Shown here: in pieces, positions 1-11,276 of the stretch
How the letters are laid out: each line of letters starts with the position of its first letter
Position numbering within the stretch: position 1 is the first letter of the stretch
NCBI GenBank assembly: GCA_028641055.1
Contig: CM054060.1
Coordinates: 294,383,076 to 294,447,075 of the forward strand
Direction: 5' to 3'
Source: Alopecurus myosuroides
Lineage: Eukaryota; Streptophyta; Magnoliopsida; Poales; Poaceae
DNA: 64,000 bases
Notes under the pieces: model-generated
Told to the model about the DNA's origin: nothing
The model's database searches: none
The model's input: only the letters and a program-made list of their open reading frames with translations
Position numbers and translations under genes: made by a program

Positions 1-322
1 CCCCAGGCGCGGCCAGGGCGGTGCACCGCCCTATGGTGTGGCGCCCCTATGGCCCCCGTCCGGGCCTCTTCGGGACTCCGTGGAACCTTTGGGAATTCTA
101 AGACTTCCGGGCTTCAAATTTTCCAATTCCAAGAATATTTCAAGAACAACTTTTCTGGAACTAAAAAAAAGGAGAAAACAGGGAACTGGCTCTGTGGCAT
201 CTTGTCAATAGGTTAATCCCGGAAATCGATAAAAATGACAAAAAGTGTATAGAAAAAATGTAGTAAATAACATGAAAAAAACATGGAACATCAGAAATTA
301 AGGATACGTTTATGACGTATCA
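1..322 (-). mobile_element. Gypsy LTR, 5' end, cut by window edge
   Basis: Read on the minus strand, the segment begins with TGATACGT at 322 and continues with text resembling the 5' part of abundant Triticeae Gypsy LTRs (Fatima/Sabrina type): a dispersed TACG/CGTATCC start, a T-rich stretch, then a GC-rich stretch with 'gggccatagggg'. The rest of the element lies left of the window. The solo LTR at 4462-5822 begins in a similar way and is probably the same superfamily. The family name is from memory, not from a search. Confidence 0.6.
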
Positions 323-1997
323 AGGCTCTAATCCAATAAGAGAGGTTCTAATTAGAGGGTCTCTCATTAGAGTCTTTAATTCTACAGGAGAGAGAGAGAG
401 GCTTGGAGCCAATTATGTGTTCCTCAAAGGAGGTGGGGTGGGGATTGTATAGCGGGACCAAGGGAGGGGGAATTTACCATGGGGAGAGGTTGGTTTGAGA
501 GCCTCCAAGGCTGTCCACGCTACACCCCTTGGTGGAGTTGGATTGGGCTCCTATTTGGAGTCCAACTCCCCTCCACCCTTTTTCTCCTTTTCCTTTTTCC
601 CTTTTGGTTTTTCCCTTTTCTATTGAAAGCAAACATGGAATATTTATGGGAGGGTCAATGAGCCTTGACTGGGAGCCTTGAAGCCCATCTACCAGCCCCC
701 ATTGCATGGGTGCGGCCATGGGGGCAATTCTACCCCTTCCGCCACCCCCTTATCAGTTTTTGTCTGAAACTCTTCTGAAACCATATAATCCCAATATATA
801 AAATCATCTAATCTATCTAACGATGTTATAAATGAATTATAACATCACCGGGACACCTCATGCCTCTTTGGCACTTGCTCCGTAAATCGTGCAACATATT
901 TCTCTCTCATAATAACTTCTCCGAAACGGTTCTGATTGACACCGGACTTGTTTCTCTGATATCGTAGCGACATAGACCATTACCTATTGATGTCAGAAAC
1001 ATATTTACGACATCCCGGGATATCCCATGTCCTCCGTAATATCTCTTAAATATTAGTTCTATCATGCCGGAATTACCCAGATGACGCTCTCCTCCGGACC
1101 AAACAATGTGAACAACTGACTTCGACGCCTTAAGTGTGCGATCCCTATAGGTTTGATAACTAGTAGACATGATTGGAAAATCATTTTCCTAATCAATAAT
1201 CAACATCAGGGTCGTGGATGTCCATATTGATACTACAAGTTATACGAAGAAAATTGTAGAACCTATTGGTTGTTAAGTAAGTTCCTATTACTTCACGATA
1301 CCAATCAATACCTCGAGACGAGATGAATGATAATACCATGATTAAACTCTTTAATCGCCATATCACATTATTCTCGATGTCAGGTATGATTTCTTTTAAT
1401 CGTTACCGTGTTATAACATCACCATGACTAGGTCATGTCTTTGTCTGCGTAGACTTATTTACCGACACTATTTGACCAAGTGGATCCTGGATATATCTAT
1501 ATATTATCTATAGGAGTGATTAGCAGTATTGAAATATCACGATGATAAGAACACTTTTGAGACCACCTAGTGTTAGCCTTTTCGATCGCCCAATTTACGG
1601 TGTGATTCCTGACTATACCAAAATGATCCCTACCTGAACATCATCGTATATTATCATGGTCTAAGGAAGCAAACCAAATAACTATCTTGTGACGATACTA
1701 TTTACCAGTATCTCAACTATTTGGGTCTACCCATCCATAATGTTTAAACAATAATGTGCTTCCATTAATATTGACATTACAAATGTCCATGACCAACAAA
1801 ACGTGATCATCTAACATTAACAAGTTTGTATACGGAACATGAAAAAGGGTTATAACGGTGTGTTTATGTCCCTACACGTGTGTATGGGTTTTTCTCTAAA
1901 TCTCATATTCAGCGACCACAACAGTTATAGCATAAAAACATAATATATTAATCATGAAACTGATGTATCTTATTGTCTCTTGGGCATACATCCAACA
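323..1997 (-). mobile_element. Degenerate Copia (Angela/BARE-like) LTR
   Basis: On the minus strand it starts TGTTGGATGTATGCCC at 1997, the hallmark start of Angela/BARE LTRs (compare the intact LTR at 35697-37367, which starts TGAAGGGAATATGCCC). It continues with the same layout: AT-rich body, a 'gatcaataatcaac'-like stretch near 1185-1205, and a C/T-rich and G-rich end around 420-720. The left boundary could not be fixed; no target-site duplication matching the right flank (GCTCC) was found, so it may be truncated or the bases 323-480 may belong to something else. No coding region is present. Confidence 0.55.
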
Positions 1998-2085
1998 GCT
2001 CCTCCTTGATCGGATTGCGGATTCATAAGGAAGATGCGCTTCCACAATGCACAGTGTGGTGAGATGCCAAGAAAGCACTCACACA

Positions 2086-2451
2086 TCACAGATAAGCATG
2101 CGACATGCTAGATGTTGTTGACTGGTAGATCATGCAGTTGGATGCCATATGCAGATAACAGAACCAGGAAAAAGGGGTGGAGAGGAAGAGACAGACCGTG
2201 ACTGGCGTGGTCGATGAAGGCCAGACGCTCGTCGGCCGCAACTCCTTTCCTGGGTCTCGCGAGGCTTTGAGGCTCTCCAGAGGAATGAGGCCTTCCCTCT
2301 CCATAGTCTGGTAGGCCTTAGCGATAACGGAAAATTTCACACACGTGGCTAGGATCCTCTTTTGCAAGTCCTCCCTCAAGGAGGCGAAAGCGGGGGTGTT
2401 TTTCCCTTTCGCTATACGAGGAACGGTGAGGCTAGAGCTTGAACATGACAA
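2086..2451 (-). other. Unrecognised ORF fragment (121 codons)
   Basis: The open frame runs on the minus strand from an ATG at 2451. Residues about 10-70 (around ASLREDLQKRILATC and EREGLIPLESLKA) look protein-like: charged helices and no low complexity. The C-terminal third does not. I cannot assign a family. It may be one exon or a gene fragment carried by a transposable element; no neighbouring exon was found. The surrounding 1998-2815 shows no recognised repeat end. Confidence that it is coding is low. Confidence 0.2.
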
Positions 2452-2815
2452 AGTTGGGCACGAGGAAGGATCAGGGCTTTATCAAAAAAAAACAAGGAGG
2501 ATCAGGTGCGAGGAACAATATGTGGAGAAAGACACTTCCTTGTCACTTTCTATTAACCTTTATAGCCAGACTCGACATATCTAGATCGTTCATAAGGAGT
2601 GCTGCATTTTGAGGCGTACACATGGAGCCTAGAAATGAACCAACGCGCTGCCACCTCCTCCACTACGTGCGAAAATTGACGGAGCATTACTCCGGATTCC
2701 TCAATTCTCGTGCAAATTGAACGATCAAGTCCAGCAAAACAGTCACAGCCTCTATCACCGACTGAAAGGTGGGGGACCCCTCCCCGTCGCGTCCCGTTGA
2801 CTAACACGGTGCAGT

Positions 2816-3834
2816 AGTAGTGCGTTGTGACATCATGGATGACTCAGGTATGGGACGGACTTTTTCAAGTAAATCGATACTCCCTAGTTTTATTTCAGCC
2901 TCATAAACTATTTCTCGAGTTAATGTAACGAGAGAAAGCCTTACGAGTTGAAACATTCCTCAGCGTCTAATACCCGAAACTTGGGTGAGGGATGCGACAT
3001 GTTTATTTTCCCGGATCGCATCAGCCGCGTAACATATCTGGATGTCATGCTTACAGCATGAAGGTAAGACCCACGAATTGATTTCTCCGTCCCAGGTGTC
3101 GCACGCATCGCCTGGTTATTTTTGTGCCTACGGTATCATGAAATTCCCAACGTATGTGTTGCGCAAACATATTGAAAACTAGAGTTTGACTCGGTAAGGC
3201 CTCCGCGGCTTGAGTCGAGCTATCCCGGGTATTTGTAGGCTCAGGCCCAAGGACCCAAGTTTGATACGGCTAGCTATGTGTTCTCCCAGAAAAGATGGCA
3301 ATGGGAGGGTTTGTATGGATATAGTAGATCCAAATCCTTCAGCCTCACAATAGCCTGCCCATGAAAGTATCCATGGGCATGGATTTTCCCCATATCCAAA
3401 CCCGCCAGATGCTCGAATATCCATGGGTATATATGAGTACGTAAATAAATAATTGTTCAACACTCTAGCACCATTTCAACAACAATGCCAGCAAAAAAGC
3501 AACACTACACCAACATTTTAGCAAGACATCAAACTAAAAACATTTTAGGAGCAATATTAGAAATATTTTGTGATTTAAAAAACGATATTTGGTATATTTA
3601 TATGGGAAGTGCATTGGAATATAAAAAACAATGTCATTCGGGTATCTACCGGATATCCATGGGGCAAAACCTTTGCGCATGCCCACTCCATGAGTTAGCG
3701 GATATCCGCTCCATGAAATACATGGACGTAATTAGCCATGCATACCCTTACCCACTGGGCTGGATATCCATGGATACCCGGATCCGTGGATAAATTTCCA
3801 TCCTTATTCCCGAGTGAGATTAATTGGTCTCGAA
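2816..3834. other. No gene seen; repetitive intergenic DNA
   Basis: Nothing coding could be supported. The stretch 3340-3800 is rich in variants of GGATATCCATGGG and TATCCATGG on both strands, giving many short inverted repeats; this looks like decayed repetitive DNA, but no terminal repeats or target-site duplication were found. The 102-codon ORF at 3485-3793 runs through this repeat and has no protein-like features. Confidence 0.35.
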
Positions 3835-4456
3835 CTGTCGAGTGAGTCAGATATGTTGAGCTATTTTTCCTCGACTATGTTCAGTCTAAACCATAACCGG
3901 ATGAGTTTATGGGCATCATGTTTCCTTTTTTTAGATATTTTAGATGGACTCAAACGAATTTGCCGATTTTGAGCCCTGGTAGAGTCTTCAACTCCACCAG
4001 GCACTCGGGGGCTACTGACGTGGGGGCGCCAAATAGGTGCACATTATTTCCATACTGGGTGCGGCCTAACTATGGGGCCTTGAGAAGGCTCACAGAAGCA
4101 TCAGGTTCAAGGCCCGTCTAAAGACACGGGTGGAAGACCAACTCAGAGAAGACTTGCCTTGCAAGCCAAGAACGGATTAGAAACCGACCCTAGAACATAC
4201 ACCCGACACCTTTGCGCTAGGGCCAATCTCTGTGTTGCAATCTCTGTAATCGAGCCTGACTCGCTGGAATATAATCAGATATGCATGAAGTAGGGATTTT
4301 ACCTTCTCGAAGGGCCCTGACCTAGGTAAATCTTACCCATGTGTCATGTCAAGCCAAGTAGTCCACTACCTCTCTCTCTCCCTATGAAACCCTACACGAA
4401 CAAGCATATGATATGCCATGGTGACCCCATGATAATCTCTGTGCTAAAATAAGCAG
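3835..4456 (-). mobile_element. LTR fragment of the Transposase_28 element class
   Basis: Read on the minus strand, the order of signals matches the start of the element at 56072: a 'gatttacctaggt..gggcccttcgagaagg' stretch (rc of about 4310-4345; compare 56250-56285), then about 300 bp later the string CGTCAGTAGCCCCCGAG (rc of 4004-4020) followed at once by a hairpin (3975-4001). The start of this LTR would lie to the right, where the solo LTR at 4462 interrupts. No gene remains are visible to the left. Boundaries are approximate. Confidence 0.5.
3975..4015 (-). repeat. GTAGCCCCCGAG plus hairpin module, copy 1
   Basis: On the minus strand the constant 12-mer (4015-4004) is followed by an 11-bp stem: arms 4001-3991 and 3985-3975, loop CTTCA on the plus strand. 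One pair is a G-U wobble in the minus-strand RNA. Constant string and stem occupy the same order as in the five other copies in the window, but the stem sequence is different. Confidence 0.7.
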
Positions 4457-4461
4457 GACCT

Positions 4462-5822
4462 TGATGAACCACAAGTGTAGGGATCACAACAATCTTAGAG
4501 CGTAAATATATCCCAATTTATTCGACACAAGGGGAGGCAAAGAATATTTATAAGTCTTAACAACCGATTTGTCAATTCAGCTGCACCTGAAAAGTATCTT
4601 GCTTCACACAATTTATTAGTAGTAACAGTGATGTAATGGCACCAGTAGTTTCATAGTAACGGTAGCAGTAAAACAGTAGTAGCAATAGTAACGGTGAAAG
4701 AAAACTGAGTGGGCAGCCGTGCTAAAAACACCGTAGGCATAGGGATGGACGTACGGGTATTCCATGAATGATATTAACCATGTAATAGGGGTAACAAAGG
4801 GCATCACAAATATATAAGATAGTATCCAAGTCACAAACTATCATAGTCATGTTTCCCGTTGTCGTACGTGCTTGCAATGAGAACTTGCACACCATCTTTT
4901 GTCCTACCACCCCGCTGCTGTGGGGCCATAAAGGAACTAATGGTAATTAAGCTACTTGTGCTACCAAGCACCGGAGAAAAGCATTAACATATGGTGGAAA
5001 CATGTAATCCTTGAACTAAAGTCCACCCCCTCCGGTATCCCAACCATGTCACCTTGGGATCTCGGGTTCCAGACAATAATAAGTGTATACAACTAGTAGA
5101 TATTCATGAAAACAGAACATGTTCAGATCTAAAATCATGGCACTCGGGTCTGAGTGACAAGCATTAAGCACTCCAAATTGCAACAAAGACAATAAACGAC
5201 AATAGTGGATACTAGACATCAAACCGTAACAATCTCGTGATCTATTACATGACGAATCTCATCCAATCCCTACCATCCCCTCTGCCTACAACGGGGAATT
5301 ACTCACACATCTAAGGGGAATCATGGAGGCTTGATGGAGGGGTGATGGAGATGACGATGGCGACGATCCCCCTCGAATCCCCGTCCCGGCAGGGTGGCAG
5401 AACAGGAACTTCTGTCTCCCAAACTAGGGTTTCGGGTCTCGGTGGCGCTGCAAATTGTTTTCTAGAAAATACTTCGGGGTCTCGGTGGTTTTGTGGGAGA
5501 ATGAGTTATATGACCAAAGGGGACCCTGGGGGTGGTCCTAGGCTCCCAGGCCATAGGGGGCGCGGCCGCCACCCTCCTGGGGGCCTAGAGCCCCCCCCCC
5601 CCTGGCTGCCCTTCTAGCTACAAGAGTTTTCCGTGGAGAAATAATTTTCTGTATTTTTTCTGAAATTTTCTGAAGAAGTTGAATTTCTGCACAAAAGTAA
5701 ACACCAAAGGCAATTCTGCGGAAAACATCATTTTTCCATGTTAGTTTGATCTAAATTATACAAATATGAGGAAAAATAATAAGAAAAGTGGTTAGAAAAG
5801 TAGATACATTTGCAACATATCA
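4462..5822 (-). mobile_element. Solo Gypsy LTR with GACCT duplication
   Basis: The 1,361-bp segment begins TGATGAACC on the plus strand and ends CATATCA; on the minus strand it starts TGATATGTTGC, like Fatima/Sabrina-type LTRs. It is flanked by a perfect 5-bp target-site duplication, GACCT, at 4457-4461 and 5823-5827. No primer-binding site or polypurine tract adjoins either end, so it is a solo LTR left by LTR-LTR recombination. Internal landmarks fit this LTR type: an AGTAG-rich stretch at 4620-4700 and a GC-rich stretch near 5340-5610. The 91-codon plus-strand ORF at 5342-5617 is inside this GC-rich part and is not a gene. Confidence 0.85.
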
Positions 5823-5923
5823 GACCTAAAGAAATATAATATCTTTCTTACCCCTTTTGCTATCTCAAGAAAAGATAGCATGAATATTGGTAAGCTTGTC
5901 AACACCGAGTTAATAAGAATGAT

Positions 5924-6742
5924 TCAGTATCCATGGAGCTTCCCAATCCAACTACTCATCTTTATCTCAAGACAATCTTCAACGGTTTCCATTCTTTTTC
6001 GGTAGCGAATTGCAATTTCTAGATACTTAAAAGGGAGAGATCTAGTTCCGCAACCAAACAATTGTCTATAATTTTCTTCAACCTCTTTATCTTGACCAAA
6101 GCATAAAAGCTCGCTCTTATGAAAATTTATTTTTAGCCCATATAGTTGTTCAATGATGCATAAAATGAGTTTCATGTTTAGATCTTTCTCTAAATCATGT
6201 TCCATGAGTGATAGTGCCACCTACATATTGTAGAATGGAAACTCTCCCCTCAATTAGATGTGAAATAAGAGGTTCTACTTGGCCATCTTCCTTGGCTTTA
6301 TTAATTAAGAGAGACAAAATGTCTGTAATAATATTGAAAATAATAGGCAACATGGGGTCTCCTTGTATCAACTCCTTCCGTGCTTCAAAATAATGACCTA
6401 CTCTATCATTAACTTTGATGCCAACACTCCCCCGACTTATAAACTGATGTACCGTTGACACCACTTTGAATCAAAACCTTCCACACATATCGCTTGTTGT
6501 AAAAAGACCAATTTATCATAAACCTTCTCAAAATATATGTTAAGAAGGAATCCATCCATATTCTTCTTGGGAAGTTCGTGGATGGTCTCGTGGAGAACAT
6601 CTACTCCCTCAAGAATGTGACGACCAGACATGAAAGCCGTTTGCGATGGTCGAACCTCTATATGTGGCACCTCAATGACTCGATTAGTGCCAACCTTAGT
6701 ACAAATATTAAAATTGGCGTTTAAGAAGACGTACAGACCCAT
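5924..6742 (-). pseudogene. LINE reverse transcriptase, broken
   Basis: Minus-strand fragments in shifted frames together resemble the reverse transcriptase of grass non-LTR elements. Order on the minus strand: 6742-6437 with VRPSQTAFMSGRHILEG and a decayed FxKxYDKL motif; 6464-6195 with SRGSVGIKVND, QGDPMLPIIFNI and, where a YADD catalytic box is expected, YVGG; then 6220-5924 with LYGLKINFHKSELLCFG and FKYLEIAIRYRK. At least two frame changes and the lost catalytic aspartates make it non-functional. It lies between a solo LTR and a duplicated segment with no LINE ends in view, so it is a fragment. Confidence 0.75.
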
Positions 6743-7153
6743 ATTGTTGAATCATTGCGTTGTACATATATGTTTATAAGTTACCGGCACACAAGATAGG
6801 CCCCGAACGATCCAAGTGGGGCTCGAACATAATCGGTCTCGGCCACCCGAAAACATGTCCGTCACTCAACGCGCACACCTGCAATTTTCGGAGACTGCTG
6901 GAGGACGCCAGACATGACATGCTCTTGAATCCATGTGTAAGTTCTATGAAGCGGGGGTGAAAGTGTTGGACCGATGAGTCCGAGAGCTCCGATTACAATC
7001 AAGTTTTTAAGTCATAGACTGATAAAAAAAGATGGAAAATCTGAATGGTGAAGGCCGTTTTGGAGGGCGCCACTGTGAGCATCGGTTCCAATAGCGGCTG
7101 ACATGTGTCTGACGCCCCTAATAGTGAAAACATTTTTGGATGTGCTAGGCACA
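6743..7153. other. No feature seen
   Basis: This is intergenic sequence between the LINE fragment and the first copy of the 1.1-kb duplication. A 66-codon ORF (6760-6960) has no recognisable features. I see no repeat ends or RNA gene. Confidence 0.3.
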
Positions 7154-8280
7154 TTATCATAGACACCGGTGAAGATGCTCTAAGTTGTATGCCCAGTCAT
7201 TGCGCCAACATCCCTGACGCGTAGGAAAACATGGATTGGAAGTCTGGTGGTGCCGTATCGGAGGTGAGAAGGGACAACGATGTATATGCCTAGTCAATGT
7301 GGACCCGATGAGTAGGTCTATCAAACAGAAAAGGATCAAATGCTTAAAAGAGGTAAAATCGGGTAGAACTTTCACTAATCTAATTTTGGCCTCGATTAGT
7401 TCACTAGATTAATTCGCCCATTTCAAATCAAAATTTGAACTAACTCGTAGGGCTACCCTGTTCCCCCTTGTTCTCGTTTCCTTAAGATTCACCATCGAGT
7501 CATCAAATCCATGGGCGACCTGTCATGTGTGGCAGCCAACAAACAGAGGGCTAAAATCTGGATTTTTGAAGCAAGGGGTGAGTGCGATAGCCATTGGGTT
7601 CCATACACATGCATACTATTTTTGGCTGCGCGAATACAAATTTCTCTCTAAAGACGAAGAGTTTGAAGTGGGTGAACACTCAGACTAGCAGTAAAGCATG
7701 CCGGCTTCGGCTCTGCGCGCCTGCTGACATCTTTCTAACCACATTCAAATGTGACGTAATTTAGAGGAATTTACATTCAATGGGCAACTTGTGTAGAATA
7801 AGTGTACAACTATATGAGGTAAAAAGTGGGAGCGCGGTTTTGGCTCCCGAAAACATATGCTCCCGTCTAAGTATGAAACTAAAAAAAAAAAATTCAGAAA
7901 ATACTGAAAAACTCGGTAACAAATATATCCAAATGTTCTACATGCGTTCAAAGTTATGTGAAGAAATGTGATTTCTGTTTCTCGATGCGAAAAAACGAAA
8001 CCAGTACTTAAAAAGACATATTAAAATCCATGTTGGCTACCAAAAATGTCATTACTTCATGAAAACTTTGCATGTATGTGGGACATTCGATATGTTTGTT
8101 GCTAGTTTTTTCAGAATTTTTGAATATTTTTATTTTGTACTTAGGTAGGAGCATATGAGCTCGGGAGCTACATTAAATTTCTTGTAAAATGTAGAATTTG
8201 AATGTAAAAATAAGATATAAACACACCAGGGAAAGTAAGAAAACAAATAAGCCGACATGAAACAAGAAGCTATTCAACAG
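7154..8280. repeat. 1.1-kb direct duplication, copy A
   Basis: The sequence from TTATCATAGACA at 7154 to AGCTATTCAACAG at 8280 is matched, with scattered substitutions and small indels, by 9962-11105. The offset is 2,808 bp at the start and about 2,825 bp at the end. The unit is non-coding; short ORFs within it (for example 7780-7971) appear in diverged form in both copies and show no protein family. A LINE tail abuts its right end. Confidence 0.8.
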
Positions 8281-9956
8281 AAAAAGGCTTTTCGCCCCGC
8301 TTTATAAATAAAGCAACCACCAATCCATCTTCATACATCAGACCCAACAGAACAAAAAGGAGATAGGAGTAGACAATAGCTTGTTGGGGCATCAGCACAA
8401 GTAAGCCCAAGTAACATAAAATAGGAGAAAGGAGAGAAATGTGGGTGGGGGAGGGCGAAAAGAGAAACCGCTTTGTCCGCGGAGCTCAGCTTCAGGATGA
8501 GGTGGAGATCCGCCGCGCAAACGCCACCAAACGGTCGAGCATGTCATCTAGCTGAGCCCTGTCCCGCTGTCTACATAGCGGGTGCCACTGTTGAAAAAGC
8601 GAGGCATTTGAACATCGAATCAACGGCACGTCGAAGCAAGATCCTTTCTATCAGCATCTTATTCCTAATCGTCCACGGTGTCCAAGCCATCCCGGCAAAA
8701 ACAACCCAGAAGAGGCGACGCCCCCTCTCGGTTCTTCTCGTTTGGAGTTCCAGGAATTCGCGAAGGTCCGAGACCCGCCACTCGGGGCCCAGACCTTCAT
8801 ATACGAAGTTCCATCGGAACCGTGCCGTGGGGGCATGTGAACATAATATGGGTCTCCGTCTCCGGAACCCCACAAAGTGGACACATGCCATCACCAGGCT
8901 CTTGGCGCTTCCGCACTTCCACCCCCGACAGGAGGCGGTCCCGCAGTAACTGCCACACAAAAATCTTGATCTTCAAAGGGAGAGGGGCTTTCCATAGTTT
9001 AGAGGCCCACATCTGCCCCTGTCCGTAGAAGAGGCTACGTTAAGACAACTTAACCGAGAAAACCCCAGAAGGCGCTAACCGCCAAGAGACTCTATCCGGG
9101 GTTCCAACTAAGGAACCCGGTAACGCCTCTCTAAGCTCATTCCATGTTGTCACTTCTGCCTCACCAAATGTCCTTCTGGACGAGATGTTCCAAATTCCAT
9201 CCGACGCGGAGTCCGCGACTAATAGCATTGGATCTGAGAAAATCACATAAAGACACGGAAAGAAAAGCTGGAGCGGTCTATCACCAAGCCACGTGTCCAC
9301 CCAAAAGAGGGTGGACCTGCCATTCCCAATGCTGAACTGCACACCATTCCTGATCTCATACTTAATGGATTGGATGGATCGCCAAAACTGGGACCCCTCC
9401 CGGCGATCGCAGGACAATAGAGGGCAGCCTCTAAGGTATTTACCCTTGATAAGCTTTAGCCAAAGCCCTCCATCGTCCTGCAGAATACGCCACACCCATC
9501 TAAGCATTAACGCAGTGTTCATCTTACAGGAAGACAAAATCCCCATGCCCCCAAATCTTTGGGGGCGCACACATGCGTCCATTTGACCATGTGGTATTTC
9601 TGCTGGACGTTGGACGCCGACCAGAAGAAGCACAATAGTTCCTTATCAAAGGACTTATGGGCCCCTTCGGGAAGAAGTTAGAGGCCATCATATACATGGG
9701 CAGGCTAGATAGGCATGAGTCAATAAGCACGGATTTGCTCCCCTTGGAGGTGAACCTACCTCGCCAGGGATCCGCCTTCGACCTTACCCGTCATACCAGA
9801 GGTTCGAGATCCCTCATTAGGATCCCGGAAGTCCCAAGCGAAACCCCCAGATATTCAACCGGGAAGACGGACAACTTACAGTTGAAGTTATCCGCAATCT
9901 GATGTTGCTCATCCGCGGGGAATCCTAGGACCACAGTCGCAATCTGCTGTTGCAGT
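8281..9956 (-). mobile_element. 5'-truncated L1-type LINE
   Basis: On the minus strand the right part encodes the C-terminal half of a plant L1-type ORF2 and the left end, about 8281-8350, is a LINE 3' end with 'tttataaagcggggcg' (rc of 8292-8312), a signature I associate with grass LINE 3' UTRs. The 5' end is missing, as usual for LINE insertions. It lies at the end of copy A of the 1.1-kb duplication, and copy B follows at 9962. I could not define a target-site duplication, so the right boundary is approximate. Confidence 0.65.
8797..9730 (-). pseudogene. LINE ORF2 C-terminal remnant with zf-RVT domain
   Basis: Three minus-strand frames form one degraded protein. 9730-9524 has VLIDSCLSSLPMYMMA-like text after the RT domain (visible as LIDSCLSSLPMYMMASNFFP). 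9633-9040 has the region with GGMGILSSCKMNTALMLRW and LFWVDTWLGDRPL. 9012-8797 carries the reverse-transcriptase zinc-binding domain (PF13966): WKAPLPLKIKIFVWQLL followed by CPLCGVPETETHIMFTCPH, with the Cys-Cys-His-Cys pattern. At least two frame shifts separate the pieces. The upstream endonuclease and catalytic RT are absent because the element is 5'-truncated. Confidence 0.8.
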
Positions 9957-9961
9957 TGAAG

Positions 9962-11105
9962 TTATCATAGACATCGGTGAAGATGCTCTAAGTTGTATGT
10001 CCAGTCATTGCGCCAACATCGCTGACACGTTGGAAGACATGGATTGGAAGTCTGGTGGTGCCGTATCAGAGGTGAGAAGAGACAACGATGTATATGCCTA
10101 GTCAATGTGGACCCGATGAGTAGGTCTATCAAACAGAAAATTACCAAATGCATAAAAGAGGTAAAATCGGGTAGAACTTTCACTAATCTAATTTTGGTCT
10201 CAATTAGTTCACTAGATTGATTCGCCAAGTTCAAATCAAAATTTGAATAAGCTCGTAGGGCTACCCTGTCCCCCCCTCGCTCTCATTTCCTTAATATTCA
10301 CCATCGAGTCATAAAATCCATGGGAGACCTGTCATGTGTGGCAACCAACAAACAGAGGGCTAAAATCTGTATTTTTGAAGCAAGGGGTGAGTGCGAAAGC
10401 CATTGGGTTCCATACACACCCATACTATTTTTGGCTGCGCGAATACAAATTTCTCTCTAAAGACAAAGAGTTTGAACTGGGTCAACACTCGGCCTAGCGG
10501 TAAAGCATGCCGGCTTCGGCTCCGCGCACCTGCTGACATCTTTCTAACCACATTCAAATGTGACGTAATTTAGAGGAATTTACATTCAGTGGGAAACTTG
10601 TGTAGAATAAGTGTACAACTATATGAGGTAAAAAGTGGGAGCGCGATTTTGGCTCCCAAACACATATGCTCATGTCTGAGTATGAAACTCGAAAAAGAAA
10701 AACAATTCAAAAAATTCTTTAAAAAATCGGTAATAAATATATCCAAATGTTCTACATGCATTAAAAGTTTCATGAAGAAATGTCATTTGTGTTTCTCGGT
10801 GCGAAAAAATGAAACCAGTGCTTAAAAAGACATTTTAAAATCCATGTTAGCCACCAAAAATGTCATTACTTCATGAAAACTTTGCATGTATGTGGGACAT
10901 TCGATATGTTTGTTGCTAGTTTTTTCAGAATTTTTGAATCTTTTTAATATTTTATATTTTGTACTTAGGTAGGAGCATATGAGCTCGGGAGCTGTATTAA
11001 ATTTCTGGTAAAATGTAGAATTCAATGTAAAAAATAAGATATAAACACACCAGGGAAAGTAAGAAAACAAATAAGCAGACACCAAACAAGCAGCTATTGA
11101 AACAG
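9962..11105. repeat. 1.1-kb direct duplication, copy B
   Basis: This is the second copy of 7154-8280. It starts TTATCATAGACA and runs to AGCTATTGAAACAG. It is continuous on its right with the 3' flank of the DUF4220/DUF594 gene, which suggests the unit is old 3'-flanking DNA of that gene that was duplicated leftward. It contains no supported gene. Confidence 0.8.
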
Positions 11106-11265
11106 GTCGACTCGGCATTAAACTTTCCACAAAATTAAATAAACTTCTTAAGTCATAGACACACCAAGGAAAGTAAGAAAAATAAATAAGCAGACACCAA
11201 ACAAACAGTTAATGGAACAGATCGAGTCGGTATTAAAGTTTCGACATAAATAAATAATTTCCTTG
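11036..11265. repeat. About 114-bp tandem pair in the gene's 3' flank
   Basis: The motif ACACACC(A/G)GGGAAAGTAAGAAAA-like followed by ATAAGCAGACACCAAACAA and a GTCGACTCGG/GTCGAGT-like end occurs at about 11036-11135 and again at about 11150-11265. The second copy ends a few bases before the stop codon of the DUF4220/DUF594 gene at 11277. Confidence 0.6.
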
Positions 11266-11276
11266 AGCGCCAGCTC

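Noticed and set aside
5342..5617. A 91-codon plus-strand ORF with Gly/Pro-rich end
   Set aside because: It is in the GC-rich part of a solo LTR and includes a poly-C run.
8473..9902. Plus-strand ORFs of up to 158 codons
   Set aside because: They are shadows of the minus-strand LINE ORF2 remnant.
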